The notes below the pieces were generated by a model. That model was given only the letters and a program-made list of their open reading frames with translations, was not told the origin of the DNA and made no database searches. Both the position numbers and the translations under genes were made by a program. Below are positions 25,810 through 36,196 of a stretch of DNA of 64,000 bases, in pieces. The DNA is taken from NCBI GenBank assembly GCA_030544685.1, contig CP086683.1, forward strand, positions 2,232,001 to 2,296,000. The letters run 5' to 3'. Position 1 is the stretch's first letter. Each line of letters starts with the position of its first letter. Origin of the DNA: Pseudomonas sp. B21_DOA. GTDB lineage: Bacteria; Pseudomonadota; Gammaproteobacteria; Pseudomonadales; Pseudomonadaceae.

Positions 25810-26088
25810 ATGCGCAGTCCTTACTGGTTGTTTCTTGTTTTGCTCTTGCTGCTGGCCGGTCTGCAGTACCGCCTGTGGGTGGGCAATGGCAGTCTGGCGC
25901 AGGTCGCCGAGCTGAAACAGCAGATCGCCGAGCAACATGCCGAAAACGAAGGCCTGCTGGAGCGCAACCGGGTGATGGACGCTGAAGTCAGCGAGCTGAA
26001 GAAAGGCATGGAGACCGTCGAAGAGCGGGCTCGTCACGAACTGGGCATGGTCAAGGACGGCGAAACCCTTTACCAGTTGGCCCAATGA
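25810..26088 (+). CDS. ftsB: Cell division protein FtsB
   Basis: Bitopic inner-membrane protein of the FtsQLB divisome complex, which signals to FtsWI. It has 92 residues: a single membrane helix (YWLFLVLLLLLAGLQYRLW) at residues 5-23, then a leucine-zipper-like coiled coil to about residue 70 and a short conserved tail (RHELGMVKDGETLYQL). It overlaps ispD by four bases; eno-ftsB-ispD order is conserved in gammaproteobacteria. Confidence 0.94.
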   Translation: MRSPYWLFLVLLLLLAGLQYRLWVGNGSLAQVAELKQQIAEQHAENEGLLERNRVMDAEVSELKKGMETVEERARHELGMVKDGETLYQLAQ

Positions 26089-26792
26089 TCGATTCCCTGC
26101 CGGCCTTCTGGGCCGTGATTCCTGCCGCGGGCGTCGGTGCCCGAATGGCCGCGGACCGTCCCAAGCAATATCTGCAACTGGGCGGGCGCACAATTCTCGA
26201 ACACAGCCTCGGCTGTTTCCTTGATCACCCGAGCCTCAAGGGCCTGGTGGTCAGTCTTGCTGTCGATGATCCCTATTGGCCGAATCTGGCATGCGTCAAC
26301 GATCCGCGCATTCAGCGGGTTGATGGCGGCGCGGAGCGTTCCGCATCGGTGCTCAATGCCTTGCTGCACCTGCATGCGCAAGGTGCCGACGATGAGGATT
26401 GGGTGCTGGTGCACGATGCGGCCCGGCCGAATCTGAGTCGCGATGATCTCGACAAGTTGCTTGCCGAACTCGCGGATGACCCGGTCGGCGGTCTGTTGGC
26501 GGTTCCTGCTCGCGACACGCTCAAACGCGTTGATAACAACGGACGTGTGGTTGAAACCGTGGATCGCAGCGTGATCTGGCAGGCGTATACACCGCAGATG
26601 TTCCGCCTCGGTGCGTTGCATCGGGCGTTGGCCGACAGCCTGGTTGCGGATGCCGTGATCACCGATGAAGCTTCGGCGATGGAATGGGCCGGTCTGGCAC
26701 CGCGTCTGATCGAAGGGCGGGCGGATAATCTCAAGGTGACTCGGCCGGAAGACCTGGAGTGGTTGCGCCAGCGATGGGCTAACCGCCGCTGA
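26085..26792 (+). CDS. ispD: 2-C-methyl-D-erythritol 4-phosphate cytidylyltransferase
   Basis: Third step of the MEP pathway, making CDP-methylerythritol from MEP and CTP. It has 235 residues. The nucleotide-binding loop reads VIPAAGVGARMAADRPKQYL, and VHDAARPNLS and ITDEASAMEWAG are conserved. It is coupled to ftsB by an ATGA overlap. ispF is separated from it by the formaldehyde gene block. Confidence 0.96.
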   Translation: MIDSLPAFWAVIPAAGVGARMAADRPKQYLQLGGRTILEHSLGCFLDHPSLKGLVVSLAVDDPYWPNLACVNDPRIQRVDGGAERSASVLNALLHLHAQGADDEDWVLVHDAARPNLSRDDLDKLLAELADDPVGGLLAVPARDTLKRVDNNGRVVETVDRSVIWQAYTPQMFRLGALHRALADSLVADAVITDEASAMEWAGLAPRLIEGRADNLKVTRPEDLEWLRQRWANRR

Positions 26793-26811
26793 TTGCTGTG
26801 GCGCCCATTGC

Positions 26812-26916
26812 GCCGCCTTCGCGAGCAAGCTCGCTCCCACATTTGATTTGCGCCTGACACCAGATTTGCAGTCACTGCACGTCCACTGTGGGAGCGAGCT
26901 TGCTCGCGAAGGCGGC
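26812..26916. repeat. REP pair (REPIN) after ispD
   Basis: A 30-base palindromic arm at 26812-26841 has an exact reverse complement at 26887-26916. Same REP subtype as the accA-tilS pair. It sits between the convergent ends of ispD and the LysR gene, a usual REPIN location. Confidence 0.9.
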
Positions 26917-26935
26917 CGCACTAACAACCCATCAC

Positions 26936-27832
26936 TCAGCTTCGATACTCCGCCCGCTCAGCCAACCCTTCTTTAAGAAAATCCACCAACTTGCGCACTT
27001 TCGGCGACAGATGCCGCTGCTGCGGATACAGCGCCCACACCGCCGTATTAGGCGGCTGATGCGCCTCGAGCAAGGAAATCAGCGCGCCGCTGTGCAGGTG
27101 CTCGAGCACGTAATAGTCCGGCAACTGACACAATCCGACACCCTGAAGCGCCGCATCCAGCACCGCCTGCCCACTGTTGCAACGCCAGTTGCCTTGCACT
27201 CGCTGGGAAAATTCCCGCCCGTTCTGTTCCAGTTGCCAGATATCCGAACTGCCGATCAGGCAATTGTGCCGACTCAGTTCCGACAGACTGTGTGGGCGCC
27301 CGTACCGTTCCAGGTAGGAAGGCGACGCGCACAGGTACATTCTTCGTGGCGCAAGGCGTGTCGCGACCATGCGAGAATCCTGTAACCGTCCCAGACGGAT
27401 CGCCAGATCCAGCCCTTCATGCACCAGGTCCAGCTGGCGATTGCTCAGCTCGATATCGATACGCAGCTGCGGGTACAGCCCCATGAAGCGAGTCACCAGC
27501 GGCACGATAAAGCGTTCGCCATAGGCCACCGCGCAGGTCATGCGCAGCATGCCTTTCGGTTCGCTGGTCAGATCGCCTACCGCGCGCAAGGCTTCTTCGC
27601 GACCGTCCTGCAGGCGCTGGCAATGTTGCAGGAAAGTCTGCCCGGCTTCGGTCAACGTAACTCGCCGGGTGCTGCGGTAGAGCAGGCGCGTCTGCAAACG
27701 CTCTTCGAGTCGTACGATTTGTCGACTGATGTGCGAGGACGAGATCCCAAGACGCTCGGCAGCGGCGGTGAATTGGTTGCATTCGGCGACCGCAACGAAC
27801 TCGTCGATGCCTTCCCAGCGGTTTTCCGACAC
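26936..27832 (-). CDS. gfnR: LysR-family regulator of formaldehyde detoxification genes
   Basis: It has 298 residues. The N-terminal winged helix-turn-helix reads FTAAAERLGISSSHISRQIVRLEERL, and the rest is a periplasmic-binding-like effector domain. It is divergent from frmA with a 116-base shared control region, and Pseudomonas has a LysR regulator named gfnR at this position that controls the glutathione-dependent formaldehyde genes. The family call is secure. The specific identity rests on synteny, and the effector is not visible from sequence. Confidence 0.8.
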   Translation of the reverse strand: MSENRWEGIDEFVAVAECNQFTAAAERLGISSSHISRQIVRLEERLQTRLLYRSTRRVTLTEAGQTFLQHCQRLQDGREEALRAVGDLTSEPKGMLRMTCAVAYGERFIVPLVTRFMGLYPQLRIDIELSNRQLDLVHEGLDLAIRLGRLQDSRMVATRLAPRRMYLCASPSYLERYGRPHSLSELSRHNCLIGSSDIWQLEQNGREFSQRVQGNWRCNSGQAVLDAALQGVGLCQLPDYYVLEHLHSGALISLLEAHQPPNTAVWALYPQQRHLSPKVRKLVDFLKEGLAERAEYRS

Positions 27833-27948
27833 TTGGATTATCCCCGTATGGCAATAATGTTTTGCTTTGGTCCCGATTATTCCTCAGGGCGCGCTGAACT
27901 ACACTGTCTGTCTGCTTTTTTATTTATTGGATTCATTGGAGAGTCAGC

Positions 27949-29059
<1,111 letters not shown>

Positions 29060-29070
29060 CAGCAGCCCCG

Positions 29071-29143
29071 AGCTGCAAGCTTCAAACTGCAAGTAAAGGT
29101 GTTCGTGCTTTTTCTTGAAGCTTGCGGCTTGCGGCTTGCAGCT
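29071..29143. repeat. Inverted repeat between frmA and fghA
   Basis: AGCTGCAAGCTTCAA at 29071-29085 is mirrored at 29115-29143, where GCTTGCGG is present twice. It resembles the AGCTTGCAGCT-type intergenic repeats of pseudomonads. It leaves 7 bases before the fghA ribosome site, so it may affect how much of the second gene is made. Confidence 0.55.
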
Positions 29144-29155
29144 AGGGAGAATCCC

Positions 29156-30001
29156 TTGAATCTGGAAAACATTTCCTGTCAGAAGAGTTTCGGTGGCTGG
29201 CACAAGCGCTATCGCCATCGTTCCGAAGTGCTTGATTGCGACATGGTCTTTGCCGTGTACCTGCCGCCGCAAGCAGAGCAGGGCGGCAAGCTGCCGGTGT
29301 TGTACTGGTTGTCCGGGCTGACCTGCACCGATGAGAATTTCATGCAGAAGGCCGGTGCGATGCGCATGGCTGCCGAGCTCGGTCTGATTATCGTCGCCCC
29401 GGATACCAGTCCGCGTGGCCCGGATGTTCCGGACGATGCGGACAAGGCCTGGGACTTCGGTCTCGGTGCGGGGTTTTATCTGAACGCCACCCAGGAACCG
29501 TGGGCGCGGCACTATCAGATGCATGACTATGTCGTGAAGGAACTGCCTGCACTGGTCGAAGCGCATTTCCCCGCATCCGACAAGCGCAGCATCAGCGGCC
29601 ACTCCATGGGCGGCCACGGCGCGTTGGTCTGCGCGCTGCGCAATCCGGGTCGTTATCAATCAGTGTCGGCGTTCTCGCCGATTACCCATCCGATCGATTG
29701 CCCGTGGGGCCAGAAGGCCTTTTCCAACTATTTGGGCGAAGACCGTTCGAAGTGGAAGGAGTGGGACGCCTGTGTGCTGATTGCGGAGGCGACGGAGAAG
29801 TTGCCGTTGCTGGTCGATCAAGGTGATCGTGACGATTTCCTCGCCACGCAACTGAAACCCGAAGCCTTGCAACACGCCGCAAAACAAGCGGGGCATCCGC
29901 TGGAGCTGCGCCTGCAACCGGGCTACGACCACAGCTATTTCTTCATCTCAAGCTTCATTGACGACCACTTGCAGCATCACGCGCGCGCTCTGCGCGGTTA
30001 A
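29156..30001 (+). CDS. fghA: S-formylglutathione hydrolase
   Basis: Hydrolyses S-formylglutathione to formate and glutathione, the second step after frmA. It has 281 residues, esterase D family, alpha/beta hydrolase. The nucleophile Ser is in ISGHSMGGHGALV. WLSGLTCTDENFMQKAGAMR forms the oxyanion region and the His is in PGYDHSYFFI. I start at TTG 29156 (protein LNLENISCQKSFGGWHKRY), which has an AGGGAGA ribosome site. The ATG-started reading 57 bases upstream runs through the inverted repeat. Confidence 0.93.
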   Translation: MNLENISCQKSFGGWHKRYRHRSEVLDCDMVFAVYLPPQAEQGGKLPVLYWLSGLTCTDENFMQKAGAMRMAAELGLIIVAPDTSPRGPDVPDDADKAWDFGLGAGFYLNATQEPWARHYQMHDYVVKELPALVEAHFPASDKRSISGHSMGGHGALVCALRNPGRYQSVSAFSPITHPIDCPWGQKAFSNYLGEDRSKWKEWDACVLIAEATEKLPLLVDQGDRDDFLATQLKPEALQHAAKQAGHPLELRLQPGYDHSYFFISSFIDDHLQHHARALRG

Positions 30002-30014
30002 TGCAGGTAGAATC

Positions 30015-30044
30015 ACGCCCTGACAAAAATCGGGGCGTTTTTTT
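30015..30044 (+). terminator. Intrinsic terminator abutting the ispF start codon
   Basis: ACGCCC pairs with GGGCGT across a 12-base loop and is followed by T7. The next base is the A of the ispF ATG. A TAGAAT hexamer (30008-30013) just before it could be the ispF -10. See findings. Confidence 0.65.
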
Positions 30045-30518
30045 ATGCGTATTGGCCACGGCTACGATGTGCACCGTTTCGCTGAAGGCGATTTCATTAC
30101 TCTGGGCGGCGTGCAGATTGCACACGGCTTCGGGCTGCTCGCTCATTCCGACGGTGACGTCCTGCTGCACGCCTTGAGCGACGCCTTGCTCGGCGCGGCG
30201 GCGCTGGGTGATATCGGCAAACACTTTCCGGACACCGACCCGCAATTCAAGGGCGCCGACAGCCGTGTGCTGTTGCGTCATGTGGTCAGTCTGATCCACG
30301 CCAAGGGCTGGAAAGTCGGCAACGTCGACAACACCATCGTTGCCCAGGCGCCAAAAATGGCGCCGCATATCGAATCGATGCGCGCGCTGATCGCGGCGGA
30401 TCTTCAAGTTGAGTTGGATCAAGTGAACGTCAAAGCTACCACCACCGAAAAGCTTGGCTTTGTCGGTCGCGAAGAAGGCATCGCCGTGCACTCCGTTGCC
30501 TTGTTGCTGCGCGCATGA
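30045..30518 (+). CDS. ispF: 2-C-methyl-D-erythritol 2,4-cyclodiphosphate synthase
   Basis: Fifth step of the MEP pathway. It has 157 residues, trimeric. Metal ligands are in GHGYDVHRF (Asp8, His10) and in [34 protein letters not shown] and [19 protein letters not shown] are conserved. The start codon immediately follows a terminator T-tract, and the only upstream purine-rich sequence is the GGGG of the hairpin arm. It overlaps truD by four bases. Confidence 0.96.
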   Translation: MRIGHGYDVHRFAEGDFITLGGVQIAHGFGLLAHSDGDVLLHALSDALLGAAALGDIGKHFPDTDPQFKGADSRVLLRHVVSLIHAKGWKVGNVDNTIVAQAPKMAPHIESMRALIAADLQVELDQVNVKATTTEKLGFVGREEGIAVHSVALLLRA

Positions 30519-31559
30519 ATGAACTGCAATTGCTCGGCCCGCGGGCCTATGGCGAAGCGCTTGGTACCGCAGTACTGAAAGCCATTGCCGAAGACTTTCA
30601 GGTCGATGAAGTGCTGGATATCCCGTTCAGCGGTGACGGCGAACACCTGTGGATCTGGGTCGAAAAACGCGGTCTGAATACCGAAGAAGCGGCCCGTCGA
30701 ATCGCCAAGGCGGCGGGTGTGCCGTTGCGCACCGTCAGCTATGCCGGCCTGAAAGACCGTCAGGCCCTGACACGACAGTGGTTCAGCGTGCAACTGCCGG
30801 GCAAGGCCGACCCGGATCTGACGGCGGCGGAAAACGACACGCTGAAGATCCTCAAGACCACGCGCCATAAGCGCAAGCTGCAACGCGGTGCGCATTCGGC
30901 CAACGGTTTCACCCTGCGCCTGACGCAATTCAATGGCGACAAAGACGCGCTTGAACAACGCCTGCAACTGATCGCCAAGCAGGGCATTCCCAATTATTTC
31001 GGCGCCCAGCGTTTCGGCCATGACGGCGGTAACGTTGTCGACGCGCGTTCGTGGGCGGCGCGCAAGGCTTTGCCGGAACAGCGCAATGTGCGCTCGCGCC
31101 TGCTGTCGACGGCGCGCAGCTTTCTGTTCAACCAGGTGCTGGCGGCGCGCGTCGCCGATGGCACCTGGAACACCGCGCTGGTTGGCGATCTGCTGGCCTT
31201 CACCGACAGCCGCAGTTTTTCCCCGCCGGTGAAACCGAATGCAGCGACCCGCGTCTGGCGATTCTCGACCTGCACCCGACCGGTCCGCAGTGGGGCGAAG
31301 GTGACTCGCCGGCTGCTGGTGCTGTCCATGAACTGGAGCAGGCGATCGCCACCCGCGAAGCGGAGCTGCGCGACTGGTTGATCCACGCCGGCATGAGCCA
31401 TGAACGTCGCATCCTGCGGCTGCCCATTGGCGGGTTGACGTGGCATTATCCCCAACCTGACATTCTGCAACTGGAATTCGTCCTCCCGGCCGGATGCTTC
31501 GCCACCGTATTGGTGCGCGAGCTCGTTGATCTGGTGCCGGTGGGGCAGACGGACAGCCC

Positions 31560-31572
<13 letters not shown>
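30515..31572 (+). CDS. truD: tRNA pseudouridine(13) synthase TruD (apparent frameshift)
   Basis: Makes pseudouridine 13 in tRNA-Glu. The catalytic Asp is in [18 protein letters not shown], and [17 protein letters not shown] is a TruD motif. The frame breaks at the T5-C4 junction 31216-31224 (residue 234). One extra T (or C) restores DSRSF(F/S)[14 protein letters not shown] and continues to the C-terminus, [20 protein letters not shown]. The repaired length is 352 residues. The end overlaps surE by 13 bases. Confidence 0.94.
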
Positions 31573-32983
<1,411 letters not shown>

Positions 32984-33195
32984 GCATTTGTAAACAGGCG
33001 CTGAATTCCTTTCAACGGCGCCGGTCTTACACCGGCAGCCAGGTTTTAAACGCAGCGTATTTGCCACTGGCAAACGTGTGCGCCCGGTGATTTCGCTTCA
33101 TTAAAGGTAAAGCCGGTTCGGCCCGTTATACTTGCGACACCTCATGCCGCAGTGCGGCATTCAGAATTTTCAGCCACCACAAAAGGGAGCGGCGG

Positions 33196-34065
33196 GTGAG
33201 TCTCACAGTCATTGCGCAGCGTATGGGTAACACGAGCTTTCAGCGCCTGGTGACTGGCCTTGTCTTGAGCACCTTGCTGGTCGGTTGCTCCAGCACCAAA
33301 TCGAGCAACGTGCGGGTTGTCGATCGCAACAATGCGGTGGCACAACGTCCTACCGTAACCACCGGGCAGTATGTAGTCCGTCCTGGCGATACCTTGTTTT
33401 CGATCGCCTTTCGTTACGGCTGGGACTACAAAACCCTCGCCGCGCGGAACAACATTCCTACGCCGTATACGATCCATCCGGGTCAGACAATTCGCTTCGA
33501 CGGGCGCAGCGGTTCAACGCCGACAGCGGTGGTGAGCAACGCCAGTTCTTCACCTTCTTCGTCGAGTAAAACCACGGTAATCCGGCGCCAGGCGAATGGC
33601 ACCACAACCACTACAACCACCGGTTCCAAAGGGGTTGTACCGTCCGTCGCGAGCAAACCTGCGCCCGCGCCACTGCCTCCGGCAGGCCCGGCCCCGACCG
33701 GCTGGGGATGGCCATCTAATGGCGTTCTGATTGGAAAATTCTCTTCAAACGGTAGTTTGAATAAAGGAATTGATATCGCCGGAGATTTGGGACAGCCTGT
33801 TTTAGCTGCGTCTGATGGGACGGTCGTATACGCCGGGAGTGGCTTAAGGGGCTACGGCGAATTGGTCATCATCAAACACAGCGAAACCTACGTCAGTGCT
33901 TACGGACATAACCGCAGGCTGTTGGTTCGGGAGGGGCAGCAGGTCAAGGTCGGACAGACAATTGCCGAAATGGGGTCAACGGGTACAGACCGGGTGAAAC
34001 TGCATTTTGAGATTCGCCGCCAAGGTAAACCTGTGGATCCGCTGCAGTTCCTGCCAAGACGTTGA
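33196..34065 (+). CDS. nlpD: Lipoprotein NlpD, LysM plus degenerate M23 domain
   Basis: Activates the amidase that splits septal peptidoglycan. It has 289 residues from GTG 33196. A signal peptide ends in the lipobox LLVGC (Cys near residue 34). A LysM domain (about 57-101: YVVRPGDTLFSIAFRYGW) is followed by a Ser/Thr/Pro linker and a C-terminal LytM/M23 domain. The first zinc ligand His of active M23 enzymes is absent (LNKGIDIAG), so it is an activator rather than an enzyme. DNA at 33720-33850 is clearly more AT-rich than its neighbours, where the rpoS promoter is expected. Confidence 0.93.
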   Translation: MSLTVIAQRMGNTSFQRLVTGLVLSTLLVGCSSTKSSNVRVVDRNNAVAQRPTVTTGQYVVRPGDTLFSIAFRYGWDYKTLAARNNIPTPYTIHPGQTIRFDGRSGSTPTAVVSNASSSPSSSSKTTVIRRQANGTTTTTTTGSKGVVPSVASKPAPAPLPPAGPAPTGWGWPSNGVLIGKFSSNGSLNKGIDIAGDLGQPVLAASDGTVVYAGSGLRGYGELVIIKHSETYVSAYGHNRRLLVREGQQVKVGQTIAEMGSTGTDRVKLHFEIRRQGKPVDPLQFLPRR

Positions 34066-34171
34066 TTTGAAGGCCAGCCTGTTCCGTCGCGTAGAGGGGA
34101 CAGGCTCCAGCGTTGCCAAGGATAAAGGCGTCGCTTGAGCTTGGGGTCGAACTCACCAAAGGACTATAACA

Positions 34172-35178
34172 ATGGCTCTCAGTAAAGAAGTGCCGGAGTT
34201 TGACATCGACGATGAGGTTCTCCTTATGGAGACCGGCATCGATTCGGACTCGATGTTGAATGATGAAGGGGCTGCTCCACCTTCCGTTCGTTCCAAATCC
34301 AGACACTCCGCCACACTCAAACAACATAAATACATCGACTACACTCGGGCACTTGATGCCACGCAGCTGTATCTCAACGAAATCGGCTTTTCCCTCTGCT
34401 GTCCCCGGAAGAAGAAGTTCATTTTGCGCGCTTGTCGCAAAGTGGCGATCCGGCCGGGCGCAAGCGCATGATCGAAAGTAACCTGCGGCTGGTGGTCAAG
34501 ATCGCCCGGCGTTACGTTAATCGGGGGCTGTCGCTGCTGGATCTGATTGAAGAGGGCAACCTCGGCCTGATCCGCGCGGTGGAAAAGTTCGATCCCGAGC
34601 GCGGCTTCCGCTTCTCAACCTACGCCACCTGGTGGATCCGTCAGACCATCGAACGCGCGATCATGAATCAGACCCGGACCATCCGGCTGCCGATTCATGT
34701 GGTCAAGGAGCTCAACGTGTACCTGCGGGCCGCACGCGAGCTGACGCAAAAACTCGATCACGAACCTTCACCCGAAGAAATCGCCAACCTGCTGGAAAAA
34801 CCGGTGGGCGAGGTCAAGCGCATGCTCGGCCTGAACGAACGGGTTTCTTCGGTCGACGTCTCGCTGGGTCCGGATTCGGATAAAACCCTGCTGGACACCC
34901 TCACTGATGATCGTCCAACGGATCCGTGCGAACTGCTGCAGGATGACGACCTGTCGCAGAGCATCGATCAATGGCTGTCGGAACTGACCGACAAGCAGCG
35001 CGAGGTGGTGATCCGCCGCTTTGGCCTGCGCGGCCACGAAAGCAGCACGCTTGAGGACGTAGGCCTGGAGATCGGTCTGACCCGCGAGCGGGTACGGCAG
35101 ATCCAGGTGGAGGGCCTAAAGCGCCTTCGCGAGATCCTGGAGAAGAATGGCCTGTCGAGCGAGTCGCTGTTTCAGTAA
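34172..35178 (+). CDS. rpoS: RNA polymerase sigma factor RpoS (apparent frameshift)
   Basis: Stationary-phase and general stress sigma factor. Starts [20 protein letters not shown]. Region 2 carries [20 protein letters not shown], and region 4 ends with [18 protein letters not shown]. The frame breaks at C3 34392-34394 (residue 74). One extra C restores [20 protein letters not shown] and a 335-residue protein. Because rpoS does mutate in laboratory and environmental Pseudomonas, this break could be real, but it matches eleven other single-base deletions here. Downstream is rsmZ. Confidence 0.95.
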
Positions 35179-35199
35179 GCGCCTGATCGACCGCCCGCA

Positions 35200-35236
35200 A
35201 AAAGCCCCGGCTGATTTGATCAGTCGGGGCTTTTTG
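35200..35236 (+). terminator. Intrinsic terminator of rpoS
   Basis: AAAAGCCCCGGCTGA and TCAGTCGGGGCTTTTT form a 15-bp stem with one wobble pair and a T5 tail, 22 bases after the rpoS stop. It insulates rsmZ from rpoS read-through. Confidence 0.9.
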
Positions 35237-35318
35237 TTTATGCCTGTCTCGTGCATCGGGGCTGGCAGGCGAGGTGCCAGACGAGCGGTCAGCATTTTCT
35301 GAGTTTGTAGTCTCGCGC

Positions 35319-35336
35319 TGTAAGCCTTTGCTTACT
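35319..35336 (+). promoter_or_regulatory. GacA upstream activating sequence of rsmZ
   Basis: TGTAAG-N6-CTTACT matches the TGTAAG-N6-CTTACA consensus of the GacA response regulator at 11 of 12 positions. It lies about 170 bases upstream of the rsmZ -10, the usual distance for Pseudomonas rsm genes. Confidence 0.88.
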
Positions 35337-35473
35337 GTGTCGTAAGTGTTCGCTATTTTTACACTTCGGAGGAAGGCGATTGCACTCGTTGCCAAACGGT
35401 AACTTTCTGATTTTGCAGAAAATTTTTCAGTTGTTATGTCTTTATGTCAGCGTAGTCATGCACCTGAGCCTGA

Positions 35474-35501
35474 TTGCTCCGCTGCGGAAACTCTCTAATA
35501 T
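35474..35501 (+). promoter_or_regulatory. rsmZ core promoter
   Basis: TTGCTC (35474-35479) and TAATAT (35496-35501) with a 16-base spacer. Predicted start near 35508-35510. Confidence 0.7.
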
Positions 35502-35508
35502 CAGGGCT

Positions 35509-35636
35509 GTGTCGACGGACAGACACGCCCTTCACGGAAGAGGGGAACGGACATCGCAGGAGGCGATTCATCAGGACGATGAAAAGGAATACAGGGAATA
35601 GGGAAAAATGTGGGCGGGTCATACCGCCCCTTTTTT
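35509..35636 (+). ncRNA. rsmZ: RsmZ small regulatory RNA
   Basis: Sequesters the translational repressors RsmA/RsmE and so relieves repression of secondary metabolism and other Gac-controlled traits. About 128 bases with nine GGA motifs, several in predicted hairpin loops (for example TCAGGACGA). It ends in a GGGCGG/CCGCCC terminator hairpin (612-629) plus T6. Position between rpoS and fdxA is where rsmZ lies in pseudomonads. GacA box and promoter upstream support the call. The 5' end is predicted from the -10. Nothing else is seen in the 530-base rpoS-fdxA gap except the two terminators. Confidence 0.92.
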
Positions 35637-35667
35637 CGCCTGCAGAAAAGTACAACCTGCACAAAGC

Positions 35668-35692
35668 AAAAAGGCCCGCAAGGGGCCTTTTT
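35668..35692 (-). terminator. Intrinsic terminator of fdxA
   Basis: AAAAAGGCCC and GGGCCTTTTT form a symmetric stem with a five-base loop, 18 bases beyond the fdxA stop. It is symmetrical enough to act on both strands and would back up the rsmZ terminator. Confidence 0.8.
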
Positions 35693-35709
35693 AGTCGACG
35701 CGAGGCAGA

Positions 35710-36033
35710 TCAGCGTTCGAGGTCAGCAATTTTACCGGTCTTGCCATCCCACTCTTCAGCGCCCGGCAACGGATCTTTCTTCTCTGTAATATTCGGCCAG
35801 ATATCCGCCAGCTCGGCATTGAGCTCGATGAAGTTTTCCATGCCGCTTGGGATCTCGTCTTCCGAGAAGATCGCCACAGCCGGGCATTCAGGTTCACACA
35901 GCGCGCAATCGATGCACTCGTCCGGGTGAATCACCAGGAAGTTCGGGCCTTCGTAAAAGCAGTCCACCGGACAGACTTCTACGCAGTCGGTGTACTTGCA
36001 CTTGATGCAGTTGTCGGTGACGACGAAGGTCAT
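35710..36033 (-). CDS. fdxA: Seven-iron ferredoxin (3Fe-4S plus 4Fe-4S)
   Basis: Small soluble electron carrier. It has 107 residues starting [17 protein letters not shown]. The cluster cysteines lie in [17 protein letters not shown] and [16 protein letters not shown], the Azotobacter FdI-type pattern. A GAGGAG ribosome site favours this start over the in-frame ATG 42 bases upstream. It ends in the acidic and tryptophan-containing tail typical of proteobacterial FdxA. Confidence 0.95.
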   Translation of the reverse strand: MTFVVTDNCIKCKYTDCVEVCPVDCFYEGPNFLVIHPDECIDCALCEPECPAVAIFSEDEIPSGMENFIELNAELADIWPNITEKKDPLPGAEEWDGKTGKIADLER

Positions 36034-36196
36034 TTCTAATTTTCTCCTCAGGCGGCGGCAGCGTTGCCCCTTCACGGTTGGGGTCGCCAGGTTCGGGAGC
36101 GATACCTGCTGACCAGGCTATGAGCCAGCAGCATCCCGAACCGCGCGAGATTCTAACAGCTTGAAGCGATTTGCGTTATATCCGCTTCTTCAGTGC

